Of a stretch of 64,000 bases of DNA, positions 6,669 to 14,331 are shown piece after piece (the first letter of the stretch is position 1; each line of letters begins with the position of its first letter). The notes under the pieces are model-generated. The model had not been told where the DNA came from. It did not search any database and saw nothing but the letters and a program-made list of their open reading frames with translations. The translations under genes were made by a program, and so were the position numbers. This DNA is from RYN-230 sp963770535 (GTDB taxonomy: Bacteria > Actinomycetota > Actinomycetes > Streptosporangiales > Streptosporangiaceae). The stretch covers positions 1,488,001 through 1,552,000 of the forward strand of contig CAVYPZ010000003.1 in the NCBI GenBank assembly GCA_963770535.1, written 5' to 3'.

Positions 6669-8240
6669 GTGGAACCTGCCTACGGGCCGGCGGACGGGGC
6701 CGTCGTGCCGGGTTTCGACCGGATCGGCTGGCCGGGGGAGTACCCGTTCACCCGGGGCCTGTACCCGTCCGGGTACCGCGGCCGGGCCTGGACGATCCGC
6801 CAGTTCTCCGGGTTCGGCAATGCCCGGCAGACCAACGAGCGGTACAAGATGCTGCTGGGTGCGGGCGGCACCGGGCTGTCCGTGGCCTTCGACATGCCCA
6901 CCCTGATGGGACGGGATTCCGATGACCCGCGCTCGCTGGGCGAGGTCGGGCACTGCGGGGTGGCGATCGATTCCGCCGCGGACATGGAGACGCTGTTCGC
7001 CGGGATCCCGCTGGCCGATGTCACCACCTCGATGACGATCAGCGGCCCCGCGGTCCCGGTCTTCTGCATGTACCTGGCCGCCGCCCAGCGGCAGGGCGCC
7101 GATCTTTCCGCGCTGGACGGAACCTTGCAGACCGACATCTTCAAGGAGTACATCGCGCAGAAGGAATGGCTCTTCCCGCCCGAGCCGCACCTGCGCCTGA
7201 TCGGCGACCTGATGGAGTTCTGCGCCCGGGAGATCCCGGCCTACAAGCCGCTGTCGGTGTCCGGGTACCACATCCGGGAGGCCGGGAGCACGGCCGCGCA
7301 GGAACTGGCGTTCACCCTGGCCGACGGGTTCGGGTATGTGGAACTCGGGCTGTCCCGCGGGCTGGACATCAACACGTTCACTCCCGGGCTGTCGTTCTTC
7401 TTCGACGCCCACATCGACTTCTTCGAGGAGATCGCGAAATTCCGGGCGGCCCGGCGGATCTGGGCCCGGTGGCTGCGGGATACCTACGGTGCGACCTCGC
7501 CGCGGGCGCAGTGGCTGCGCTTCCACACCCAGACCGCGGGTGTGTCGCTCACCGCGCAGCAGCCGGACAACAACGTGGTGCGCACCGCCATCGAGGCGCT
7601 GGCCGCCGTGCTCGGCGGGACCAACTCGCTGCACACCAACGCGCTGGACGAGGTGCTGGCCCTGCCGAGCGAGCGGGCCGCGGAGATCGCGGTGCGGACC
7701 CAGCAGGTGATCATGGAGGAGACCGGGGTGGCCAGCGTCGCCGACCCGCTGGGCGGCTCCTGGTATCTGGAGGCGCTGACGGACCGGCTGGAGGCCGAGG
7801 CCGAGGCCATTTTCGGCCGGATCAGGGCGATGAGCCCCGACGGGTCGATGACCGGCGGGATCCTCCGCGGCATCGAGGATGGCTGGTTCATGTCAGAGAT
7901 CGCCGAGGCGGCGTTCGCGTACCAGCAGCAGGTCGAGAAGGGCGAGAAGAAGGTCGTCGGGGTCAACTGCCATACCGGCACGGTCGGCCAGCCGATCGAG
8001 ATCATGCGGGTCAGTCATGAGGTGGAGCGGGACCAGGCCGCCGAGCTGGCCCGCCGCCGCGCGGGCCGCGACCAGGCGGCCGTCGACTCGGCGCTGGCCG
8101 CGATGGTGGCGGCGGCCCGGTCGGGAGAGAACATGATTCCGCCGATGCTGGCGGCGGCGCGGGCCGAGGCGACCCTCGGCGAGATCTGCGACGCGCTGCG
8201 GCAGGAGTGGGGCGTGTACTCCGAGGCCCCGGCGTTCTAG
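6669..8240 (+). CDS. icmA: Isobutyryl-CoA mutase large subunit (adenosylcobalamin-dependent)
   Basis: The mutase interconverts isobutyryl-CoA and n-butyryl-CoA, linking valine and butyrate metabolism. The barrel-domain sequence is colinear with Streptomyces IcmA. Two specificity positions favour Icm over methylmalonyl-CoA mutase: Phe in WTIRQF, where methylmalonyl mutases have Tyr, and Gln in KEYIAQKEW, where they have Arg. LGGTNSLHTNALDE and the C-terminal VSHEVERDQ are also conserved. There is no cobalamin domain, so a separate small subunit (IcmB) is needed; none is in this window. The GTG at 6669 is only the first start in this frame. Homology extends some 20 codons upstream, across an apparent frameshift. 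Its TAG is shared, as CTAG, with the convergent isomerase gene. Confidence 0.88.
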   Translation: MEPAYGPADGAVVPGFDRIGWPGEYPFTRGLYPSGYRGRAWTIRQFSGFGNARQTNERYKMLLGAGGTGLSVAFDMPTLMGRDSDDPRSLGEVGHCGVAIDSAADMETLFAGIPLADVTTSMTISGPAVPVFCMYLAAAQRQGADLSALDGTLQTDIFKEYIAQKEWLFPPEPHLRLIGDLMEFCAREIPAYKPLSVSGYHIREAGSTAAQELAFTLADGFGYVELGLSRGLDINTFTPGLSFFFDAHIDFFEEIAKFRAARRIWARWLRDTYGATSPRAQWLRFHTQTAGVSLTAQQPDNNVVRTAIEALAAVLGGTNSLHTNALDEVLALPSERAAEIAVRTQQVIMEETGVASVADPLGGSWYLEALTDRLEAEAEAIFGRIRAMSPDGSMTGGILRGIEDGWFMSEIAEAAFAYQQQVEKGEKKVVGVNCHTGTVGQPIEIMRVSHEVERDQAAELARRRAGRDQAAVDSALAAMVAAARSGENMIPPMLAAARAEATLGEICDALRQEWGVYSEAPAF

Positions 8241-9088
8241 GTGCCCGCGGGCCAGTCCAGCAACCTGGCGAAGCGCTGCCGCACGGTGGCGGCCGTCTCG
8301 TCCGCGGGCGCGTCCCAGACGTCCTGGTTGAAGATCTCGATCTCCACGAACCCCGGGTAGCCCGCGGCCAGCAGCCCCGCCACTATCGGGGGGAAGTCGA
8401 TCACGCCTTCGCCGAGATGGCCCCGGCCCAGCAGCGTGTCCGCGGGAAGCGGCACGACCCAGTCGCACAGCTGGACACTGGCGATACGGCCGCGAGCCCG
8501 GCCGATCTGCGCCTCCAGCTGCGGGTCCCACCAGACGTGGTAGGTGTCCACGACCACCCCGACCGCCTCGGCCGGAAACTGAAAGGCCAGGTCGAGCGCG
8601 TCGCCCAGGGTAGAGACGACTCCGCGGTCGGCGCAGAACACCGGATGCATGGGCTCGATGCCCAGCCGCACTCCCAGCCGCTGCGCGGTCGGGACCAGGT
8701 CGGCGACCGCATCGGCGACCATCCGCCGGGCCAGGGCGAGATCCCGGCTGCCGGACGGCAGCCCGCCCGGGACCAGGACCAGGGTGTCCGCCCCCAGCTC
8801 GGCGGCCTCGGCGATGGCCCGGCGGTTGTCCGCCAGGGCGATGGCCCGGGCCGCCGGGTCCGGGCTGGTGAAGAAGCCGCCGCGGCACAGGCTGGACACG
8901 TGCAGGCCCGCGGCCCGGACCGTGGCCGCCGACCGGCGCAGGCCGGCCCCGGCCACCCGGTCCCGCCACAGCCCGATCGCCGGGATCTCGTGCCGGACGC
9001 ACAGGTCCACGCTCTGCGCCAGGTCCAGGTGCTTCACCGTGGCCTGATTGAGGGACAGGCGGTGGCTGCCCAGCGGGCCCGCGGTCAC
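8237..9088 (-). CDS. Sugar phosphate isomerase/epimerase-like TIM-barrel protein
   Basis: A 283-residue xylose-isomerase-like (AP endonuclease family 2) TIM barrel. Candidate metal ligands are in LGIEPMHPVF (Glu), VVVDTYHVWWDP (Asp, His), SVQLCDWV and FVEIEIFN (Glu), the usual distribution in sugar isomerases and dehydratases of this fold. GTG 9088 overlaps the DUF993 stop as GTGA, so this is the last gene of a tightly coupled three-gene operon. Substrate unknown; an inositol- or keto-sugar-like compound is plausible by family. The gene end overlaps icmA by four bases on the opposite strand. Confidence 0.82.
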   Translation of the reverse strand: MTAGPLGSHRLSLNQATVKHLDLAQSVDLCVRHEIPAIGLWRDRVAGAGLRRSAATVRAAGLHVSSLCRGGFFTSPDPAARAIALADNRRAIAEAAELGADTLVLVPGGLPSGSRDLALARRMVADAVADLVPTAQRLGVRLGIEPMHPVFCADRGVVSTLGDALDLAFQFPAEAVGVVVDTYHVWWDPQLEAQIGRARGRIASVQLCDWVVPLPADTLLGRGHLGEGVIDFPPIVAGLLAAGYPGFVEIEIFNQDVWDAPADETAATVRQRFARLLDWPAGT

Positions 9089-10209
9089 GGCCGGCCGCCG
9101 GTGGCCAGGTAGGCCGTCATCCGTTCCGCGGCCAGGGCCGGCGAGCGCAGCGCCCCCGCCGCGGCGGCCAGCTCGAAAACCCGGGCCAGGTGGGCTGGCG
9201 GCCGCCTCGCCTGGAAGCCGTCCAGCATGGCGAAGTGCGGCTGCAGGCCGTTCAGCCAGGCGAGGAACGCGATGCCGGCCTTGTAGCTGGGGGTAGGCGG
9301 CTCGAAGATCGTCCGGCTCAGCTCCGTGGTGGGCCCCATGGCCGCGTCGTAGCCGGCCAGGTCACCGGCGTCGAGCGCCTGCAGCGCGGCCGCGGCCGGC
9401 GCGGTGATCGCGGCGAAGGCGCCCAGCAGCGCGTCGCTGTGGCCGTCGCCGTTTCCCCTGATCAGCTCGGCGTAGTGGAAGTCATCGCCGGTGTACAGGC
9501 GGACCCCGGCCGGCAGCCTCCGCCTGAGCTCCACCTCGGCCGACGCGTCGAGCACGGATAGCTTGATCCCGCCGATCCGGCCGTCCGCGCGTTCGGCCAG
9601 CTCGATGACGGTGTCCGCCGCGGCGGCGAAATCCGCGGCCCCCCAGTAGCCGCGCAGCGCCGGGTCGAAGTCCTCGCCCAGCCAGTGCAGGATGACCGGC
9701 TGCTCCACCTGGCCGAGCAGGTGGCCGTACACGTCCAGGTAGTCCCGGGCGGACCGGGTGCTCGCCGCGAGGGCGCGGCTGGCCATCAGGATGACCTGGG
9801 CCCCCGTTTCCTGGACCGCCGCGAGCTGCTCGGTGTAGGCGCCGGCGATCACGGGCAGCGGATGCGGGCCGGGAGGCAGCTGGTCGGTGCCCGCGCCGCT
9901 GGCGAGCACCCCGCCGAGCCGGGCCGCGCGCTCCGCGGACAGCCTGGTCAGCTCGCGGGCCGCGGGCCAGGGCAGCCCCATCCCGCGCTGCGCGGTGTCC
10001 ATCGCCTCGGCGACCGCGAACCCATGGGCCCACAGGTACTCGCGGAACCCGAGCGTGGCGTCCCAGTCGATGCTGCCGTCGGGGAAGGCGGCGACGTGCG
10101 CGGCCGCGTAGACGCTGCGCGAGGACGGCGGCGGGTATGCCGCCGCCCAGGGCGGATCCGGGATGTCAACCGGCTCGGACCGGCCGGGGAGGCTGACGCG
10201 GGCGCCCAT
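9085..10209 (-). CDS. DUF993 family protein (aldolase-like)
   Basis: A 374-residue protein of the uncharacterised DUF993 family, whose members resemble dihydrodipicolinate-synthase-type aldolases. Visible conserved stretches are PVIAGAYTEQLAAVQETGAQVILMAS, VILHWLGEDFDP and GGIKLSVLD. The lysine in GGIKLS is a candidate Schiff-base residue, as in N-acetylneuraminate-lyase-like barrels. ATG 10209 follows the oxidoreductase TGA by one base. DUF993 with an oxidoreductase and a TIM-barrel isomerase makes a coherent polyol or keto-sugar degradation set. The reaction itself is not established. Confidence 0.8.
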   Translation of the reverse strand: MGARVSLPGRSEPVDIPDPPWAAAYPPPSSRSVYAAAHVAAFPDGSIDWDATLGFREYLWAHGFAVAEAMDTAQRGMGLPWPAARELTRLSAERAARLGGVLASGAGTDQLPPGPHPLPVIAGAYTEQLAAVQETGAQVILMASRALAASTRSARDYLDVYGHLLGQVEQPVILHWLGEDFDPALRGYWGAADFAAAADTVIELAERADGRIGGIKLSVLDASAEVELRRRLPAGVRLYTGDDFHYAELIRGNGDGHSDALLGAFAAITAPAAAALQALDAGDLAGYDAAMGPTTELSRTIFEPPTPSYKAGIAFLAWLNGLQPHFAMLDGFQARRPPAHLARVFELAAAAGALRSPALAAERMTAYLATGGRP

Positions 10210-10210
10210 G

Positions 10211-11362
10211 TCACCCGGCCAGCCCGGGCACGTCGATCCGGCGGCCTTCCACCGAGGACTGCAGGGCGAGCCGGGCCAGCTGGACCCCGCGGGCGCCCTC
10301 GGCCAGGTCCCAGGGGAAGGGCGTGCCGGCCGCAGCGTGCCTGAGGAACAGTTCCCACTGCACCTTGAAGCCGTTGTCGAACACCTGATGATCCGGCACC
10401 TCGGCCCATTGCGCCGGGTAGTCGATGGGGTCGGGCAGGTCCGGGTTCCATACCGGCATGGGCGTGCAGGCGCGGGGCTGCACGGTGCAGTGCCGCAGGC
10501 CCGCGACCGCGCTCCCGCTGGTGCCGTCGACCTGCAGTTCGACCAGCTCGCGGCGGTTCACCCGGACCGCCCAGGAGGAGTTGACCGACGCGATGGCCCC
10601 GCTCCCGAACTCCAGCAGCGCGTAGGCGGCGTCGTCGGCGGTGACCGGGTAGGGGCGGCCTGACTCGTCCCAGCGCTGCGGGATGTGCGTGATGTGCCGT
10701 GCGTACAGCGCCGTGACCGGGCCGAGCAGGTCCTCCAGCAGGTACTGCCAGTGCGGGAACATGTCCAGCACGATCCCGCCGCCGTCCTCGCTGCGGTAGT
10801 TCCAGGACGGCCGCTGGGCGGGCACCCCGTCGCCCTCGAAGACCCAGTAGCCGAACTCGAGCCGGGCGGACAGGATCTGCCCGAAGAAGCCCTCGCGGAC
10901 GAGCCGCCGCAGCTTGATCATGCCGGGCAGGAAGAGCTTGTCCTGGACCACCCCGTTGACCACCCCGGCCTGCCGGGCCTGGCGGGCCAGCCGCAGGGCA
11001 CCGTCGGCGGACTCGGCCAGCGGCTTCTCCGTGTAGACATGCTTGCCCGCGGCGATGGCCTTGGCCAGGCTGGCCTCACGCGCGCCGGTGACCTGGGCGT
11101 CGAAGTAGACGCCGACGGCCGGGTCGGCCAGCACCTCGTCCAGGCTGGTGGACCAGCGCTCCAGGCCGTGCCGTTCGGCGATCTCGCGCAGCCGCTGCTC
11201 GCTGCGCCCGACCAGGATCGGTTCCGGGCAGAGCGTCGTCCCGTCCTCGAGGGTGACACCGCCCTCGTCGCGGATGCTGAGCACGGAACGGACCAGGTGC
11301 TGTCGGTAGCCCATCCGGCCGGTGACCCCGTTCATGGCCACATGGATCACTTTGCGCGACAT
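10211..11362 (-). CDS. Gfo/Idh/MocA-family oxidoreductase
   Basis: A 383-residue NAD(P)-dependent dehydrogenase. The N-terminal Rossmann half holds the conserved EKP (KHVYTEKPLAESADGALRLA), and the C-terminal alpha/beta domain includes EDGGGIVLDMFPHWQYLLEDLLG, where a GGG-x-D-x-x-x-H pattern supplies the substrate-site Asp and His. The family oxidises sugars, inositols and related polyols. ATG 11362 has AGGGAG at proper spacing; TTG 11365 is less likely. It is the first gene of the leftward operon. A 24-base LacI-type palindrome lies 37 bases upstream of its start, and the LacI gene diverges beyond it. Confidence 0.88.
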   Translation of the reverse strand: MSRKVIHVAMNGVTGRMGYRQHLVRSVLSIRDEGGVTLEDGTTLCPEPILVGRSEQRLREIAERHGLERWSTSLDEVLADPAVGVYFDAQVTGAREASLAKAIAAGKHVYTEKPLAESADGALRLARQARQAGVVNGVVQDKLFLPGMIKLRRLVREGFFGQILSARLEFGYWVFEGDGVPAQRPSWNYRSEDGGGIVLDMFPHWQYLLEDLLGPVTALYARHITHIPQRWDESGRPYPVTADDAAYALLEFGSGAIASVNSSWAVRVNRRELVELQVDGTSGSAVAGLRHCTVQPRACTPMPVWNPDLPDPIDYPAQWAEVPDHQVFDNGFKVQWELFLRHAAAGTPFPWDLAEGARGVQLARLALQSSVEGRRIDVPGLAG

Positions 11363-11399
11363 CAATCACTCCCTGGCGGATCCGGGCCCGCGGCGCGAT

Positions 11400-11423
11400 A
11401 TCTGGGAAAGGGCTTTCCCAGAT
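11400..11423. promoter_or_regulatory. LacI-type operator, perfect 11-bp arms
   Basis: ATCTGGGAAAG-GG-CTTTCCCAGAT is a perfect inverted repeat between the divergent oxidoreductase operon and lacI-family gene. Its core GGAAAG-N2-CTTTCC resembles operators of actinobacterial LacI sugar regulators. It shares the GGAAAGSGCTTKCC pattern with the site at 12753. Autoregulation and control of the leftward operon are inferred. Confidence 0.75.
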
Positions 11424-11477
11424 TAGGGTGGCCTGGGAAGCTGGGTCAACCAGGGATCTCAGCGGGAGAGCGGGCCG

Positions 11478-12689
11478 GTGACGGAGCTGAAACCAGAGGG
11501 GCGCGGGGCGCGGGCCGGTGCCCGGCAGGCGGGTGCGCGGCAGGCGGGTGCCCGGCAGGCGGGTGCGCGGCAGGCGGGTGCCCTGCAGGCGGGTGCGCGG
11601 CAGGCCGGTGCCCGGCAGGCCGGTGCCCGGCAGGCCGGTGCCCGGCAGGCCGGGGCGCCCCTCATCCGGGTGACCCTGCAGGACGTCGCGGACCGGGCCG
11701 GGGTCTCGCTGTCAACCGCGTCCCGCGTCGTCAACGAGGGGTCGCGGCGGGTGGGCCCGCGCCTGGCCGACCAGGTCACCAGGGCCGTCGCCGAACTCGG
11801 CTACATGGCGAACTTGCAGGCCAGGGCGGTGGCCACGGGCCAGAGCACGATGATGGGCGTGATCGTCCACGACATCGCGGACCCGTACTTTTCCTCGATC
11901 GCTGCCGGGCTGATGGAGGTCAGCCGCGCCGGTGGCCTGCTGGCCTGCGTGGCGAGCTCGGCCGCGGGAGAGGCGGGGGAGCTGGAGTACGTCTCGCTGA
12001 TGCGGGCGCAGCGGGCCCGCGCGGTGGTGCTGGTCGGCAGCCGCTCGGCGGACGCCGCGGCCACCGCGGCGCTGGGCGCCGAGATCGGCGCGTTCACCCG
12101 CGATGGGGGCCGCGCGGTCTGCGTCGGCCAGGACCTGCTCGGCATCGACACGATCCTGCCCGGCAACGCCGGTGGCGCCGAGGCGCTGGCCGGGGCGCTG
12201 GTCGCGCTCGGCCACCGGGAGTTCGCCGTGCTGGCCGGCCCGGACGGGCTGGTCACCGCGCAGGACCGGGTGGCCGGGTTCGCGGCCGGGCTGGCCGCCT
12301 GGTCGGCCAGCCTCGACCCGCGGCGGGTCATCCACGGCGCGTTCACCCGGGATGGTGGCTACCAGGCCATGAGCGCGATCCTGGCGGCCGGCGGAACCCG
12401 TCCGGACTGCGTGTTCGCGGTGAACGACGTGATGGCCGTCGGTGCGCTGGCCCGGCTCCGGGCCGACGGGCTGGACGTGCCGGGGGACATCGCCGTGGCC
12501 GGCTTCGACGACATCACCACGTTGCGTGACATCTACCCGCCGCTGACCACGGTCCGGCTGCCGCTCAAGCAGATGGGCGAGATGGCGGCCAGCCTGGTCC
12601 TGCAGGAGGCCGACCAGCCGCGGGTGATCCCGGTGCCCGGCGAGGTCATCCTCCGCGACAGCACCCTGCCCCGGCCTGGCCGACGCTGA
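11478..12689 (+). CDS. LacI-family transcriptional regulator with repeat-encoded N-terminus
   Basis: A 403-residue LacI regulator. The helix-turn-helix VTLQDVADRAGVSLSTASRVVNEG is at residues about 65-88 rather than at the N-terminus. Before it lies a run of nine AGARQ-like pentapeptides encoded by 15-base repeats. The hinge (RAVATGQSTMMGVIV) and the periplasmic-binding-protein-like effector domain follow to the C-terminus. GTG 11478 has GGGAGAG upstream. A GTG at the HTH (RVTLQ) would give a repeat-free protein of normal length, so the tail may be untranslated. It sits at the centre of the catabolic region with similar palindromes before both arms. The effector is unknown, probably a pathway intermediate. 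Confidence 0.88.
   Translation: MTELKPEGRGARAGARQAGARQAGARQAGARQAGALQAGARQAGARQAGARQAGARQAGAPLIRVTLQDVADRAGVSLSTASRVVNEGSRRVGPRLADQVTRAVAELGYMANLQARAVATGQSTMMGVIVHDIADPYFSSIAAGLMEVSRAGGLLACVASSAAGEAGELEYVSLMRAQRARAVVLVGSRSADAAATAALGAEIGAFTRDGGRAVCVGQDLLGIDTILPGNAGGAEALAGALVALGHREFAVLAGPDGLVTAQDRVAGFAAGLAAWSASLDPRRVIHGAFTRDGGYQAMSAILAAGGTRPDCVFAVNDVMAVGALARLRADGLDVPGDIAVAGFDDITTLRDIYPPLTTVRLPLKQMGEMAASLVLQEADQPRVIPVPGEVILRDSTLPRPGRR
11514..11650 (+). repeat. Nine 15-bp tandem repeats (AGARQ) in lacI 5' end
   Basis: Units of the form GCSGGTGCSCGGCAG repeat nine times. The third position of units varies while the frame is kept, so it would encode AGARQ with one AGALQ. It lies between the presumed start and the DNA-binding domain. 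Confidence 0.8.
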
Positions 12690-12752
12690 GCGGCCGGGGT
12701 CAAACCCGGGTCTTGCGGGCGGGCTGATCGGTCAGGTACGTTCGCAGCACTC

Positions 12753-12766
12753 GGAAAGCGCTTGCC
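12753..12766. promoter_or_regulatory. LacI-type operator before the amine catabolic genes
   Basis: GGAAAGCGCTTGCC with a perfect AAGCGCTT core, 35 bases before the aldehyde dehydrogenase start. It matches the 11400 operator in the shared pattern GGAAAGSGCTTKCC. This is the main evidence that the LacI regulator also controls the rightward genes. Confidence 0.65.
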
Positions 12767-12800
12767 AAATTGGCGATGCCGGGCGGGATCGGGAGCTGGG

Positions 12801-14273
12801 GTGGAGCGGGTGGGAACAGGCCAGCTGGCGTGGCAGGAGTCGCTGTTCCTGGACGGCACATTCCAGCGTCCAGCCCACGGCGGGACGCTCCCGGTGCGGG
12901 ACAAGGCCTCAGGGGAGATCTTCGGCCTGGCCGGGCTGGCCGGCGCGGCCGACGCCGACGCGGCAGTGGCCACGGCCCTGCCCGCCCAGCGGGCCTGGGG
13001 CGAGCGGACCTACGCCGAGCGCGCGGGGCTGCTGCACGCCGCCGCGGCGCTGCTGGGCAGCCAGGCCCAGGAATGGCGCGAGCTGATCATGCGGGAGACC
13101 GGCTGCATCGCGGGCAAGGCCGACTACGAGATCGCCGCCGCGGCCAGCGAGCTGACCGAGGCGGCCGCCCTGGCGTCCCGGGCCACCGGCGAGGTGCTGC
13201 CCTCCGGGCATGCCGGCCGGTTCTCGTTGTCCGAGCGGATCCCGCTCGGCCTGGTGGGCGTCATCACCCCGTGGAACTTCCCGCTCGTTCTCGGCATGCG
13301 GGTGATCGCCCCCGCGCTCGCCCTGGGCAACGCCGTGCTGGTCAAGCCGTCTCCGGAGACGCCCTACAGCGGCGGCCTGGCCATCGCCGGGCTGTTCGCG
13401 GCCGCCGGTGCGCCAGCGGGCATCCTCCAGGTGCTGCCCGGCGACGTCGAGGCGGGTGAACGGCTGGTCAGCCACCCTGACGTAGCCATGATCCACTTCA
13501 CCGGCTCCACCACCGTGGGCCGCCGGATCGCCCAGGCAGCCGCGGGCCAGCTCAAGAAGGTGTCCCTGGAACTGGGGGGCAACAACGCCCTGCTGGTGCT
13601 GGACGACGCCGACATCGACCAGGCCACCATGATCGGCGCCTGGTCGGCCTTCCACTACCAGGGCCAGACGTGCATCACCGCGGGGCGGCACATCGTGCAC
13701 CGCGCGGTGGCCGGCGCCTACCTCAGCGGGCTGGCCGCCCGGGCCGAGGCCATCAAGGTCGGCAACACGGTCACGGAAGAGGTCGGGCTCGGCCCGATGA
13801 TCAACGCCCGGCAGCTGGAGCGGGCCCGGCAGCTGCTGGACGAGGCGGTCGGGGCCGGCGCCCGGATCGTGGCCGGCGGCACAGTGGACGGCCCCTACTT
13901 CCGGCCCACCGTGGTGGCGGACGTGAGCCCGTCGAGCCGCCTGTGGACCGAGGAGATCTTCGCTCCCATCGCGCCGGTGCTGGTGGTGGACGACGATGAC
14001 GCGGCGGTGCAGGTGGCCAACGACACCCCCTACGGCCTGGTCAACTCGGTGCTCACCGCCGACCTGGCGCGCGGGATGCGGGTGGCCCGCCGGCTGCGGG
14101 CCGGGATGGTGCACGTCAACGACGCCACCCCGCAGGACGAGGCACTGGCGCCGTTCGGCGGGATGGGCGCGTCCGGTCTCGGCGGCCGCTCCGGCGGCGA
14201 GGCCAACCTCGAGGAGTTCACCCAGCGGCGCTGGCTCACGGTCGCGCCCGGGCCCGTGCACTACCCATACTGA
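12801..14273 (+). CDS. NAD(P)-dependent aldehyde dehydrogenase
   Basis: A 490-residue aldehyde dehydrogenase, which oxidises an aldehyde to the carboxylic acid. Seen motifs: TPWNFP (cofactor binding), FTGSTTVGRRI, the catalytic Glu in LELGGNN and the nucleophilic Cys in GQTCITAG. EIFAPIAPVLVV and the C-terminal PFGGMGASGLGG are also present. The closest style is benzaldehyde/vanillin-type dehydrogenases. GTG 12801 is preferred (GGGAG upstream); a TTG at 12762 would overlap the operator. Next to a copper amine oxidase it most likely removes the aldehyde that the oxidase releases. A LacI-type operator lies just upstream. Confidence 0.9.
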   Translation: MERVGTGQLAWQESLFLDGTFQRPAHGGTLPVRDKASGEIFGLAGLAGAADADAAVATALPAQRAWGERTYAERAGLLHAAAALLGSQAQEWRELIMRETGCIAGKADYEIAAAASELTEAAALASRATGEVLPSGHAGRFSLSERIPLGLVGVITPWNFPLVLGMRVIAPALALGNAVLVKPSPETPYSGGLAIAGLFAAAGAPAGILQVLPGDVEAGERLVSHPDVAMIHFTGSTTVGRRIAQAAAGQLKKVSLELGGNNALLVLDDADIDQATMIGAWSAFHYQGQTCITAGRHIVHRAVAGAYLSGLAARAEAIKVGNTVTEEVGLGPMINARQLERARQLLDEAVGAGARIVAGGTVDGPYFRPTVVADVSPSSRLWTEEIFAPIAPVLVVDDDDAAVQVANDTPYGLVNSVLTADLARGMRVARRLRAGMVHVNDATPQDEALAPFGGMGASGLGGRSGGEANLEEFTQRRWLTVAPGPVHYPY

Positions 14274-14331
14274 CGTCCGGCCCGCCGGGCCGGCCACCGT
14301 CCCGGGCAACATCGCCCAGGCAGGAGGGGAC

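Noticed and set aside
13996..14331. Upstream extension of the APC permease into the aldehyde dehydrogenase
   Set aside because: The added segment is out-of-frame aldehyde dehydrogenase sequence; ATG 14332 has a strong ribosome site.
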